Assembly: GCA_016932555.1 (NCBI GenBank)
Contig: JAFGCQ010000022.1
Coordinates: forward strand, 1 to 48,711
Direction of reading: 5' to 3'
From: Candidatus Zambryskiibacteriota bacterium
Lineage (GTDB): Bacteria > Patescibacteriota > Minisyncoccia > Phycocordibacterales > WO2-35-19
DNA: 48,711 nucleotides
Part shown: positions 39,888 through 46,925 of the stretch, in pieces
Numbering within the stretch: position 1 is the first letter of the stretch
Layout: each line of letters starts with the position of its first letter
The notes under the pieces: model-generated
Databases searched by the model: none
What the model was told of the DNA's origin: nothing
The model's input: only the letters and a program-made list of their open reading frames with translations
Translations under genes and position numbers: made by a program

Positions 39888-39946
39888 AGTTATCATAAAT
39901 ATCGGCTTCTGTCAATGCTTGACAGAATGACATAATTTGCTATAAT
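39888..39946. promoter_or_regulatory. Divergent promoters sharing one palindromic operator
   Basis: TTCTGTCAA, three bases, TTGACAGAA (39907-39927) is a perfect palindrome. Its right half contains the -35 of the plus promoter (TTGACA, 16 bases, TATAAT at 39941-39946). Its left half contains the -35 of the repressor promoter on the minus strand, with a -10 such as GATAAC or ATAACT around 39888-39894. A bound repressor would block both. Confidence 0.78.
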
Positions 39947-39994
39947 ATAAGCGGTATCAATGTTCTTTTCATAAATATATGGAGGAAAGGTAAA

Positions 39995-40192
39995 ATGTAC
40001 AAGCGTACAGCAAAATTCAACCGATATAATCGACAAAGAATAGAATCTGCTAGCGGAACGGTTATGACGGAAAATGAGCGAAATCGACGCTTCCCTGAAA
40101 AATGGGTAGTTTGCCCGATATGTGGCAAGCCAGTGGAAGAAGCTTGGCTTTTGCCGATACACCTCAAAAGAGCCCATTCTTCCAATGATTAA
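39995..40192 (+). CDS. Small C2H2 zinc-finger protein (65 aa)
   Basis: C-terminal CPICGKPVEEAWLLPIHLKRAH fits C-x2-C-x12-H-x4-H (motif spans residues 41-62). The N-terminus is Arg/Asn/Tyr-rich (MYKRTAKFNRYNRQRIES), suitable for nucleic-acid contact. Shine-Dalgarno GGAGG, with a GTTCTTTT box 11 bases upstream. It is under the repressor-controlled divergent promoter and has its own terminator. Function unknown; a regulator is possible. Confidence 0.75.
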   Translation: MYKRTAKFNRYNRQRIESASGTVMTENERNRRFPEKWVVCPICGKPVEEAWLLPIHLKRAHSSND

Positions 40193-40249
40193 ACCCGCTC
40201 ATACCAACAACATCTCGTTGTCAGTATGAAGCGGGTTTGTTGTTTTTAC
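40191..40249 (+). terminator. Terminator of the zinc-finger gene
   Basis: AACCCGCT...AGCGGGTT outer stem with inner ATAC/GTAT and AACAAC/GTTGT pairs, then TGTTGTTTTT. Confidence 0.85.
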
Positions 40250-40275
40250 TTAAATGCGGAACTTTCTAGCATATC

Positions 40276-40304
40276 TTGACACAGGCTGGTAATTATGCTA
40301 AACT
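40276..40304 (+). promoter_or_regulatory. Sigma70-type promoter
   Basis: TTGACA (40276-40281), 17 bases, TAAACT (40299-40304). No TCTGTCA palindrome, so not obviously under the same repressor. Confidence 0.7.
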
Positions 40305-40362
40305 CATAAGTAGACATTGAATCCTAATAATGTTTTTAGAAAAAGGCAGAAGGGAGTATAAA

Positions 40363-40758
40363 ATGACAAAAAAAGTTGTGGAGCCCGACTATTGGGAAAA
40401 CCGACTAACAAAAATGTGCGCTGCGCGAAATTTCTCAGATGATCTTGAATTTTATGATGAACTTTGGGATGACGAAATTGCCAGTGGAGCTGTGTTCATC
40501 CCCAGAAGTAATCATGAGGATTTAAACGCTTTCTTCATAGGATTCTCTCTGAAGAAATTTCCCAACGGTGTCCGATACGTTGAATTTTGTCGCTTTCCGC
40601 GTTGTACGACACGAAAGTATCGAATGTCGGAGCTGTACTTTACGATGATGTTAAAAGATTTGTGGGATCACTTTCTTTTGCATCCTGATAAAGAGTTTTC
40701 TTGGTCAGAATACACCAAACACGAGAAATTCTTACTATCTAATGGCGAGTGGGTTTAA
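40363..40758 (+). CDS. Hypothetical protein (131 aa)
   Basis: Start set at ATG 40363, with GGGAG six bases before it; an upstream in-frame ATG at 40330 lacks a ribosome site. Soluble, aromatic-rich and acidic (DDLEFYDELWDDEIASGAVF), with FCRFPRCTTRKYRMSELYFT in the middle. Two close cysteines do not form a clear motif. Not recognised. Own promoter and terminator: a single-gene accessory unit. Confidence 0.65.
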   Translation: MTKKVVEPDYWENRLTKMCAARNFSDDLEFYDELWDDEIASGAVFIPRSNHEDLNAFFIGFSLKKFPNGVRYVEFCRFPRCTTRKYRMSELYFTMMLKDLWDHFLLHPDKEFSWSEYTKHEKFLLSNGEWV

Positions 40759-40813
40759 TACCCGTGCCGCTCATGTAAGATAGAAGAACAAGAACTCGGC
40801 TTGAATGCCTAAC

Positions 40814-40846
40814 GGGGTCGTATACGTGAAGTGTACGACCCTTTTC
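40814..40846 (+). terminator. Rho-independent terminator
   Basis: GGGTCGTA/TACGACCC arms around about 11 bases, then TTTTC. It ends the 131-aa gene unit and marks the edge of the SD-led island. Confidence 0.88.
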
Positions 40847-40876
40847 AATTGTTGAGATTTTTATTAAACTTTCTAT

Positions 40877-41398
40877 ATGAATGACTGGCAAATAAGCTCA
40901 AAACAAAAGACTTTATTGGACTCGCTTTTTAGTGTTATAGATTTGACTGAGGTTTATAGAGCGTTAGATGTCGGTTCTGGTAGAACCAGTATTTTTTATC
41001 TAACCGATAGGTTTAAAGATTTAAAAATCACAGGAATTATATATCCAGAAGATGAAGAAAGGATACAAAAATTAAAAGACAGCGTAAAAAATACCAACTA
41101 CGAATTACTTAAAACTGATATCAAAGATTTCGATAAAAACGAAGACTATGACGTTATCTTAGCCCATCTGTTTTTAGGTGAAGCTGAAAAGTTCGCTGAA
41201 AACAAGTTTGAGGAGGTTATGAATGAACTTTTTAAAATCAAGACCAAATATCTAGTTATGGTAAATCTGTTTAGGGACAAAATAAACTACAATCTCCTCC
41301 TTAAGAAAATTGCTGAGGTTGGCAATATAATCAAAGTTGCTTATGTTAAATCTGAAGATGGAGAAGATTGTATTGGACTGACCATTCAATTTAGATAA
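40877..41398 (+). CDS. SAM-dependent methyltransferase-like protein
   Basis: 173 aa Rossmann-like protein with motif I ALDVGSGRTS (about 31-40), IIYPEDEERI as the acidic strand-2 equivalent, and YDVILAHLFLG as motif IV region. C-terminus ends in a GLTIQF strand. Small for a methyltransferase, and the substrate is unknown; motif I supports nucleotide-cofactor binding. TAAACT ends six bases before the ATG (leaderless). Its stop is three bases before the nucleotidyltransferase gene. Confidence 0.7.
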   Translation: MNDWQISSKQKTLLDSLFSVIDLTEVYRALDVGSGRTSIFYLTDRFKDLKITGIIYPEDEERIQKLKDSVKNTNYELLKTDIKDFDKNEDYDVILAHLFLGEAEKFAENKFEEVMNELFKIKTKYLVMVNLFRDKINYNLLLKKIAEVGNIIKVAYVKSEDGEDCIGLTIQFR

Positions 41399-41401
41399 TT
41401 T

Positions 41402-41981
41402 ATGGAAGAAATCTTAGAAGAAAACAAAAAATATCAAAAAACAGCGGATGAACTACTTAAGTCATCGGGGTTACTGGATATTTTAAAAAAATACGGAGAA
41501 GTTCATTTTGCAGGTGCATACTCCGCTGGACTAATGATGCACGGCGATATTGATATGAGAGTCGTAAGGGATAAGGAGTTTACGGTAGAAGAAGTTTTTG
41601 AAATATTTAAAGAATTATATTTCGCAGGAAAATTCAGGAGTTATTTTATTAGTGGCGATTGGGATGACCCCAGAAAAGGCAAAGAATTTCCAGATGGTTG
41701 TTATGTTGGAATTAAAATGGATCTTAATGATGAGCGTTGGAAACTTGATATCTGGTTTGTAAGCAAAATAGAACTAGAAAGATATAGACAGGGACAGACC
41801 TACCATCGCTAATATTTCATTCACACAGGAACAAAGAAATACTATATTACAGTTTAAAAAACTCAGAAAAGAAGAAAAATTAAAAATAACAGGACAAGAA
41901 ATATACGATCTGGTTTTGAAAGAAAATGTTATGAATGTTGATGAATTCAAAGAGAGATATGAATCGACAAGAATTAGCTAA
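41402..41981 (+). pseudogene. Nucleotidyltransferase-fold gene with a frameshift
   Basis: The frame from 41402 gives 136 aa ending at 41812. It has the nucleotidyltransferase signature AGAYSAGLMMHGDIDMRV (G-S-x9-DxD). From base 41793 the +1 frame continues without a stop to 41981 as DRPTIANISFTQEQRNTILQ and a well-formed helical tail (LKITGQEIYDLVLKENVMNV). One extra G in the GGG at 41791-41793 explains the break; the repaired protein would be about 192 aa. Either a true frameshift, programmed slippage or a sequencing error. Overlaps the HD gene start by 23 bases, so the tail belongs to the original operon structure. Confidence 0.75.
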
Positions 41982-42471
41982 AGAATTTGCGATTAGGAAA
42001 TTCAAAGAAGCTGGGATTGGCAATCATTGGCCGGACGTTTTGACAGTACTAGAGGATGAATTTGGTGTGACTGATCCAGAAATTTTAATTGCTGCCATAC
42101 TTCATGATATTCTAGAAGATACCGAAACGACTTACGACGAACTAAAAGAAAATTTTGGGCAGAATGTAGCTGACCTAGTACAGGAAGTTTCCCACCCTAA
42201 AAACTATAATGACAAACAGCAACTGGAATTTTATGAACATTTAAATCATATTTCTCCTAAAGCTAAAATTTTAAAACTTGCCGATTTTACCGCTAATTTG
42301 AGAGGGGTTATAGAAATGCGAAAGAGAGAACCAGAAAAACCGTACCACGATAAATATATTGTTTTAATTCGCAAATTTTTAGAAAGCTGTCCTGATTCTA
42401 TAGAAAAAGAGCGAGTTTACAAGCTAACAGAAAAGCTAAAAAAATATGTTACTCAGAAATATCAATTTTGA
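41959..42471 (+). CDS. HD-domain small alarmone hydrolase-like protein
   Basis: 170 aa from MNRQELAKEF (41959, AAGAGAGAT upstream). HD motif IAAILHDILEDTETTYDELKENFG with HDxxED, and KLADFTANLRG, equivalent to the KLADRLHNMR region of RelA/SpoT hydrolase domains. No synthetase or TGS domain, so it resembles stand-alone (p)ppGpp hydrolases. Link to the preceding nucleotidyltransferase-like gene suggests a two-gene nucleotide-signalling or toxin/antidote module, which is inference. Confidence 0.8.
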   Translation: MNRQELAKEFAIRKFKEAGIGNHWPDVLTVLEDEFGVTDPEILIAAILHDILEDTETTYDELKENFGQNVADLVQEVSHPKNYNDKQQLEFYEHLNHISPKAKILKLADFTANLRGVIEMRKREPEKPYHDKYIVLIRKFLESCPDSIEKERVYKLTEKLKKYVTQKYQF

Positions 42472-42546
42472 TTCAAAATCGATGGATATGCAAATTTCTA
42501 TTTTTTGAAGGATCTTAAGTAATATTTTGCGATATATCATGTTGTA

Positions 42547-42607
42547 AAATGTTGCGATGTTGTCTGATTTTGGAACAAATTTGGACAACATTTATTGTGC
42601 GACATTA
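42547..42607. repeat. Nested inverted repeat upstream of the XerC/D gene
   Basis: ATGTTGTC (42557-42564) and GACAACAT (42584-42591) form a perfect inverted repeat; outside it AATGTTGCG and GCGACATT continue the symmetry with a seven-base offset. Could be an operator or a recombinase-binding site. No match to the dif consensus is evident. Confidence 0.4.
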
Positions 42608-42612
42608 AAGGG

Positions 42613-42621
42613 TGGTATAAT
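42613..42621 (+). promoter_or_regulatory. Extended -10 promoter of the XerC/D gene
   Basis: TGGTATAAT ends seven bases before the ATG at 42629, the same arrangement as for the TrmB-type gene. Confidence 0.6.
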
Positions 42622-42628
42622 GAATTGA

Positions 42629-43543
42629 ATGGTGAAGGATTTGGAACAATTAAAAAGACAGTTTCTAGAATATGTTGAGATTGAAAAAGGCCGATCTTTG
42701 AAGACCGTTGAAAATTATAATCACTATTTAACAGTTTTTTTGGAGTACACTAAACTTAAGGACCCGGCTGAAATTACTGATAACGTAGTTAGAGAGTTTA
42801 GACTATGGCTCAATCGGCAACCAGTTGGACTTGGTAAACCAGGGACACTCAGCCGCAAGACTCAAAATTATTACCTCATCGCTATCCGCGCTTTCCTTAA
42901 ATATTTGACTAAACAGGAGATAAAAACCCTACCACCTGAAAGGATAGAGCTTGCCAAAATACCTGAAAGATCGCTTGATTTAATTACTGATACCGAACTA
43001 GAAAGGCTATTTGAAGCCCCTGATGGTGATGATGTAAAGGCCTTGCGTGATCGAGCGATATTACACCTCCTCTTCTCTACTGGCTTGCGCGTCTCTGAAC
43101 TTTGTTCCCTAGATAGAGACATCGATTTAAATGATGATGAGTATTCTATACGCGGCAAAGGCGGCAAAGTCAGAGTAGTTTTTTTCTCTGAAGAAGCCAA
43201 AAAAGCGGTAAATGATTACCTAGATAAGAGAAAAGACTTAGACGACTGCCTATTTGCCCAGATTTCCAGAAATATAAAACCTGGACAAAAAAGTTTGCGC
43301 ATGAGCTCACGCTCAATTGCCAGAATTATAAAATATTACGCTACTAAAGCCGGCATTTCCAAAAAAGTCACTCCCCATGTCATCCGCCACTGCTTTGCCA
43401 CCGACCTCCTCTCAAACGGCGCCGATTTACGCTCCGTGCAGACCCTTTTAGGTCACGCCAACATCGCTACCACTCAAGTTTACACCCATGTCACCGACAA
43501 GCATCTCCGTGACATCCACAAAAAATTCCATAACAAAAAATAA
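42629..43543 (+). CDS. xerC: Tyrosine recombinase XerC/XerD family
   Basis: 304 aa, normal length. N-terminal SAM-like core-binding domain (FLEYVEIEKGRSLKTVENYNHYLTVFLEY) and catalytic domain with all six residues: Arg in STGLRVSEL, Lys in RGKGGKVRVV, H-x-x-R in HVIRHCFATDLL, His in GHANI and Tyr in TTQVYTHV. It resolves chromosome dimers, or in mobile elements catalyses integration. It has the leaderless style of core genes, which argues for the housekeeping role. A partial copy of the exonuclease III start follows it. Confidence 0.94.
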   Translation: MVKDLEQLKRQFLEYVEIEKGRSLKTVENYNHYLTVFLEYTKLKDPAEITDNVVREFRLWLNRQPVGLGKPGTLSRKTQNYYLIAIRAFLKYLTKQEIKTLPPERIELAKIPERSLDLITDTELERLFEAPDGDDVKALRDRAILHLLFSTGLRVSELCSLDRDIDLNDDEYSIRGKGGKVRVVFFSEEAKKAVNDYLDKRKDLDDCLFAQISRNIKPGQKSLRMSSRSIARIIKYYATKAGISKKVTPHVIRHCFATDLLSNGADLRSVQTLLGHANIATTQVYTHVTDKHLRDIHKKFHNKK

Positions 43544-43545
43544 TC

Positions 43546-43645
43546 ATGAAAATCATATCTTGGAACCCCGTAGAATTCGCTCCGCTCATCATGGAGCAAG
43601 ATGTGGTAATGTATATTTAGTGAGATTATTGATTAAATTTTAGTA
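43546..43645 (+). pseudogene. Remnant of an exonuclease III gene start
   Basis: ATGAAAATCATATCTTGGAA at 43546 encodes MKIISWN, identical in protein to the start of the true gene at 43652 (17 of 21 bases match), then diverges into CCCCGTAGAATTCGCTCC and a short palindrome (GCTCCGCTCATCATGGAGC). It looks like a truncated duplicate or a recombination scar between xerC/D and exonuclease III. Confidence 0.55.
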
Positions 43646-43651
43646 TTGAGT

Positions 43652-44494
43652 ATGAAGATTATCTCCTGGAACGTAAATGGGTTGAGAGCAGTGCATAGGA
43701 AGGATGCATTTTTGCCTTTTGTGAAAAAATACAACCCCGATATTCTGTGTTTACAGGAAATAAAATCGCGCAAAGAGCAAAATGAAATTGATTTACCGGA
43801 TTATGAAGAATTTTGGAACCCGGCTGAACAGCCCGGCTACAGCGGCACGGCCATTTTTGTAAAAAAGTCTCCAAATCTGAAAATTTTGCAGGTTGTAAAC
43901 AATTTTCCCGAAAATTTGGCTAAAAAATACAATCTAAACGAGGACAAATTTGGTGATTTAAACAGCGAAGGCCGGATTATAACAGCTGAATTTGAAGATT
44001 TTTATATAGTCAATGTCTATACTCCAAATTCCAAACCTGACCTCTCTCGCCTCGCTTTGCGTCACAAAAAATGGGATCGAGCTTTTTTGGAATATGTTAA
44101 AGATTTGAGTAAGGAAAAGCTCGCCCAAGGCAGGTCCGCCTTGGGCGGAAAAAACGTCATTTTTTGTGGTGATTTAAATGTTGCTCATACTGAAGACGAC
44201 TTGGCTCATCCTAAAGAGAACAAGGGTGAGCATGGTTTTACAAAAGAAGAACGAGAAGGTATCGATAATATAATAAAAGCTGGTTTTATAGATACGTTTA
44301 GAGAATTCAAAAAAGGCAACGGTTATTACACTTGGTGGTCTCATTTTGCCAACGCCAGAGAGAGAAATATCGGTTGGCGTCTTGATTATTTTTTTGCAAA
44401 TAAAAAACTTTTATCAAAAGTTCTAAGTTCTAAAATATTATCCGAGGTTTTTGGTTCAGATCATTGCCCTATTTTATTAGAGATAAAGAACTAA
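43652..44494 (+). CDS. xth: Exodeoxyribonuclease III / AP endonuclease
   Basis: 280 aa from ATG 43652 (the frame also opens at a TTG six bases earlier). Repairs abasic sites. Motifs: MKIISWNVNGLRA (Asn), LCLQEIKSR (Glu), VNVYTPNS, FCGDLNVAH (Asp/Asn) and GSDHCPILLEI (Asp/His). All catalytic residues present. Residues about 157-166 (LAQGRSALGG) are encoded by an in-frame palindrome (44122-44147) and interrupt a conserved region just before KNVIFCGDLN. TAGTAT ends five bases before the ATG (leaderless). Confidence 0.95.
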   Translation: MKIISWNVNGLRAVHRKDAFLPFVKKYNPDILCLQEIKSRKEQNEIDLPDYEEFWNPAEQPGYSGTAIFVKKSPNLKILQVVNNFPENLAKKYNLNEDKFGDLNSEGRIITAEFEDFYIVNVYTPNSKPDLSRLALRHKKWDRAFLEYVKDLSKEKLAQGRSALGGKNVIFCGDLNVAHTEDDLAHPKENKGEHGFTKEEREGIDNIIKAGFIDTFREFKKGNGYYTWWSHFANARERNIGWRLDYFFANKKLLSKVLSSKILSEVFGSDHCPILLEIKN

Positions 44495-44546
44495 AAAACA
44501 AAACCGCTAATCAAATAACGGCTTTGTTCTATAATGTAAAATTAAA

Positions 44547-44765
44547 TTACATCTGGGATTGTGCTGGAGGCATATCCATTGGTTCAGTTTTTTTGCCTTT
44601 GCCAGCGAAAATCTCAATGAGAGCTGAAATACCAACCAAAGCATAGATGGTTGTCGCTAAACTATCAGGAAGGAAATTACCTATTCCCTGTCCGAAAGAT
44701 TCTAGACCCCAGTTTAAACCGCCGATAATGACTAGAATCCAAGCGATTTTTCGTATTGTTTTCAT
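44547..44765 (-). CDS. DUF378-like small membrane protein
   Basis: 72 aa with two membrane helices (KIAWILVIIGGLNWGLESF and ATTIYALVGISALIEIFAG) and a short polar tail. The LVIIGGLNWGL motif and IYALVGISAL second helix match the DUF378/YuzA pattern. Function unknown. Upstream minus-strand sequence is very AT-rich with TATAAT boxes about 40 bases before the ATG. Convergent with xth. Confidence 0.8.
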   Translation of the reverse strand: MKTIRKIAWILVIIGGLNWGLESFGQGIGNFLPDSLATTIYALVGISALIEIFAGKGKKTEPMDMPPAQSQM

Positions 44766-45224
44766 GGTTTATTTAAATTAACTTCTAATTTATATATTAT
44801 ATAAATTATCTAAAGTATTGAAAAGTAAAAATGTTTATAACCTTTCAATACATTCAAGGTAAACAAAAAACCGCTTCGATCAAGATGCGGTGGAGGAAAG
44901 GTCGCATGAACATGAACAAGGCGGTTTTGTTGTAAGCTACCTCGTTTATATCAAACAAGGCAAAAGAACATTAAAAGACAAGTTCAGTCAAAAAGCGCTA
45001 TTCATAAGAATCTGTATGATATCTCATTTGTAAAAATAAAAGTTGCAGATATATATACCCTGTCCTTATGATAAACCAAACTTTCTTTTAAAATGGCCAT
45101 AAATAGCAAAGAACAAACGCTAAAAAGGTCGTTTTTTTGTCAAAGATTATTAGCTAAATCTGACTTTAATATTATGTCTTTTACAAAGGGATGTAAAGGA
45201 CATATGTGGACAACTTAATTTTTG
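44766..45224. other. Non-coding region with leader-like hairpin
   Basis: No ORF of normal size. The left third is AT-rich and holds the DUF378-like gene promoter. At 44860-44935 is a hairpin system with a nine-codon ORF (listed separately). The rest shows only an AT-rich spacer, one GTCGTTTTTTT tract near 45130 and the 3' end of the CCA enzyme gene. Confidence 0.5.
44863..44935 (+). promoter_or_regulatory. Attenuator-like hairpins with nine-codon ORF
   Basis: CCGC at 44871 can pair with GCGG at 44887 or, within a longer stem (AACAAAAAACCGC with GCGGTTTTGTTG), with GCGG at 44921. The two pairings exclude each other. Between them, GGAGG (44892-44896) precedes ATGAACATG... (44906-44935), encoding MNMNKAVLL. 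Translation of the peptide would decide which hairpin forms. What it would regulate is unclear because no plus-strand gene follows closely. Confidence 0.4.
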
Positions 45225-46706
45225 TTATTGAACAAAATATTTACCTCTTATTTCTCTTATTTTATTATCTTCTTCTTTTTTCTGCCTAATCTTACCTTTT
45301 TCTGCTAATATTTTTAATTCACTATCAGACATTTTTGATAATTCTATTGTCCTTTTGTTTAGATATTCTTCTGAATTTAATTTGGGATTATCTAAAACTT
45401 CTTCCAATAAAGCATTTAATATATAACCCACCTTTGGTCCTGAAGAAATTTTTAAAATGTCCATTATTTTTTTACCGTCAATTTTAAGCATCCCTACTGA
45501 AACCGGATCTCTCATTACTTCATCTATCATTGCCCTATATTTTCTCAATCTATAAGGATTTTCTTTTGGTCTACCCATGCCAATACGGTCACATTCCCTT
45601 ATATTTATAAGATCTTGAACATTTTGAGTACCAACATTAGCAATAAGTCTCCTAACAGCAGAAAGAGTAATTTTTTCGGTATCCGAGAAAAACATATGCC
45701 AGCGTACTAATTTAGTAACTTTATCTATCGTTTCACGTGAAAACTTTAAATTTTCTAATATTTTTTTGGTTACATGTGAACCAACCACCTCATGACCATA
45801 AAAAGTCCAAATTTTTTGCTTCTCATCCCATCTTCTAGATATAGGTTTAGCTATATCATGAAATAAAGCGCCAAGTCTCACATACATAGAATAATCCTTA
45901 TTAGCAGCATGCTGAACTGCTTTTAAAGTATGGTTCCACACATCAAATACATGAGCTCGACTTTGTTCTACACCAACACTTTGTTCTAATTCAGGTATTA
46001 TGTTTTTTAACAAGCCTAATTTTTTCATAATTAAAAATCCATTCATTGGATTATTTGACATAATTATTTTCAAAAACTCATCCCTAATTCTTTCACGGGA
46101 AACCTCTTTTAAAATATACCCATTTTTTAATATAGATTTCTCTGTATCAGGATGAAGAGGGAAGTCAAGTTCCACATGTAACCGAATAGCTCTTAATATT
46201 CTTAGACCATCTTCGGAAAACCTTTCATTCGGATTTCCAACAGTTTTAATAATTCCTTTAGACAAATCAGTAATTCCTTTAAATGGATCAATAATTTCAG
46301 AATTTTCCGGATCATAAGCGATAGCATTTATAGTAAAATCGCGTCTTTTTAGATCATCCAGTATATTTTTGCTAAATTTTACGCTGTCAGGCCTTCTGTA
46401 GTCAGAATAGCTACTTTCTACGCGGTAAGGGGTAATTTCTATAATTTTAAGGGTTTCGTCTTTAGTATCTTTGTTCACAACACCTACCGTACCAAACTCA
46501 TTTTCGTAAAAAGTTTTGATAAATAAAGGGATTATTTCATTCGGAGTGGCGTCTGTAGTAATATCCCAATCTTTCGGCTTGCGCCCCATAAACAGATCTC
46601 TAACACACCCTCCCACCAAAAAAGCTCCAAAACCGGTCTTTTTCAGAGTTTGGGTTACATGAGAAACCTCTTTGGGTATATTAAATTTTTCTACTTTAGC
46701 TTTCAT
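45225..46706 (-). CDS. cca: CCA-adding enzyme / poly(A) polymerase family with HD domain
   Basis: 493 aa. Class II nucleotidyltransferase: FLVGGCVRDLFMGRKPKDWDI (GG-x8-R, then DxD), RRDFTINAIAYD, EDGLRILRAIRLHVEL and RIRDEFLKIIMS. A middle HD domain (LGALFHDIAKPISR, FYGHEVVGSH) and a basic C-terminal tail. It adds or repairs the CCA end of tRNAs, fitting the tRNA genes here that mostly lack CCA. TATAAT lies about 34 bases before the ATG, giving a short leader without a clear Shine-Dalgarno. Confidence 0.94.
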   Translation of the reverse strand: MKAKVEKFNIPKEVSHVTQTLKKTGFGAFLVGGCVRDLFMGRKPKDWDITTDATPNEIIPLFIKTFYENEFGTVGVVNKDTKDETLKIIEITPYRVESSYSDYRRPDSVKFSKNILDDLKRRDFTINAIAYDPENSEIIDPFKGITDLSKGIIKTVGNPNERFSEDGLRILRAIRLHVELDFPLHPDTEKSILKNGYILKEVSRERIRDEFLKIIMSNNPMNGFLIMKKLGLLKNIIPELEQSVGVEQSRAHVFDVWNHTLKAVQHAANKDYSMYVRLGALFHDIAKPISRRWDEKQKIWTFYGHEVVGSHVTKKILENLKFSRETIDKVTKLVRWHMFFSDTEKITLSAVRRLIANVGTQNVQDLINIRECDRIGMGRPKENPYRLRKYRAMIDEVMRDPVSVGMLKIDGKKIMDILKISSGPKVGYILNALLEEVLDNPKLNSEEYLNKRTIELSKMSDSELKILAEKGKIRQKKEEDNKIREIRGKYFVQ

Positions 46707-46739
46707 CTAATTGGTGCCCGTATCGGGGACAGACTTCGA

Positions 46740-46916
46740 ATTATTATACCCTCGTGTAGCTCAAAAGAACAAGTCCTAGATAAGTTGATTGATAATCTTT
46801 CAGACTGGTTTAGTACGAATCCAGAAAGCTTAAGTGAACTTAAAACTGTCATGGATAGGATTAAGAATAGAGAGAGGGTAAAAACTGAGCAAGAGGGGAG
46901 ATTGAGTCGGTTCTGA
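46740..46916 (+). pseudogene. Possible gene remnant
   Basis: An open frame with a protein-like amphipathic C-terminus (EQVLDKLIDNLSDWFSTNPE, then LKTVMDRIKNRERVKTEQEG) lies divergent to the CCA enzyme gene. No good in-frame start is present except an ATG inside the opposite gene at 46650. It may be the end of a truncated gene, or spurious. Confidence 0.3.
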
Positions 46917-46925
46917 GAAAGAAAA

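Noticed and set aside
36342-43543. A classical integrative element using the XerC/D gene as its integrase
   Set aside because: No direct repeats or tRNA attachment site flank the region, and the recombinase gene has the leaderless style of core genes; present data do not link it to the island.
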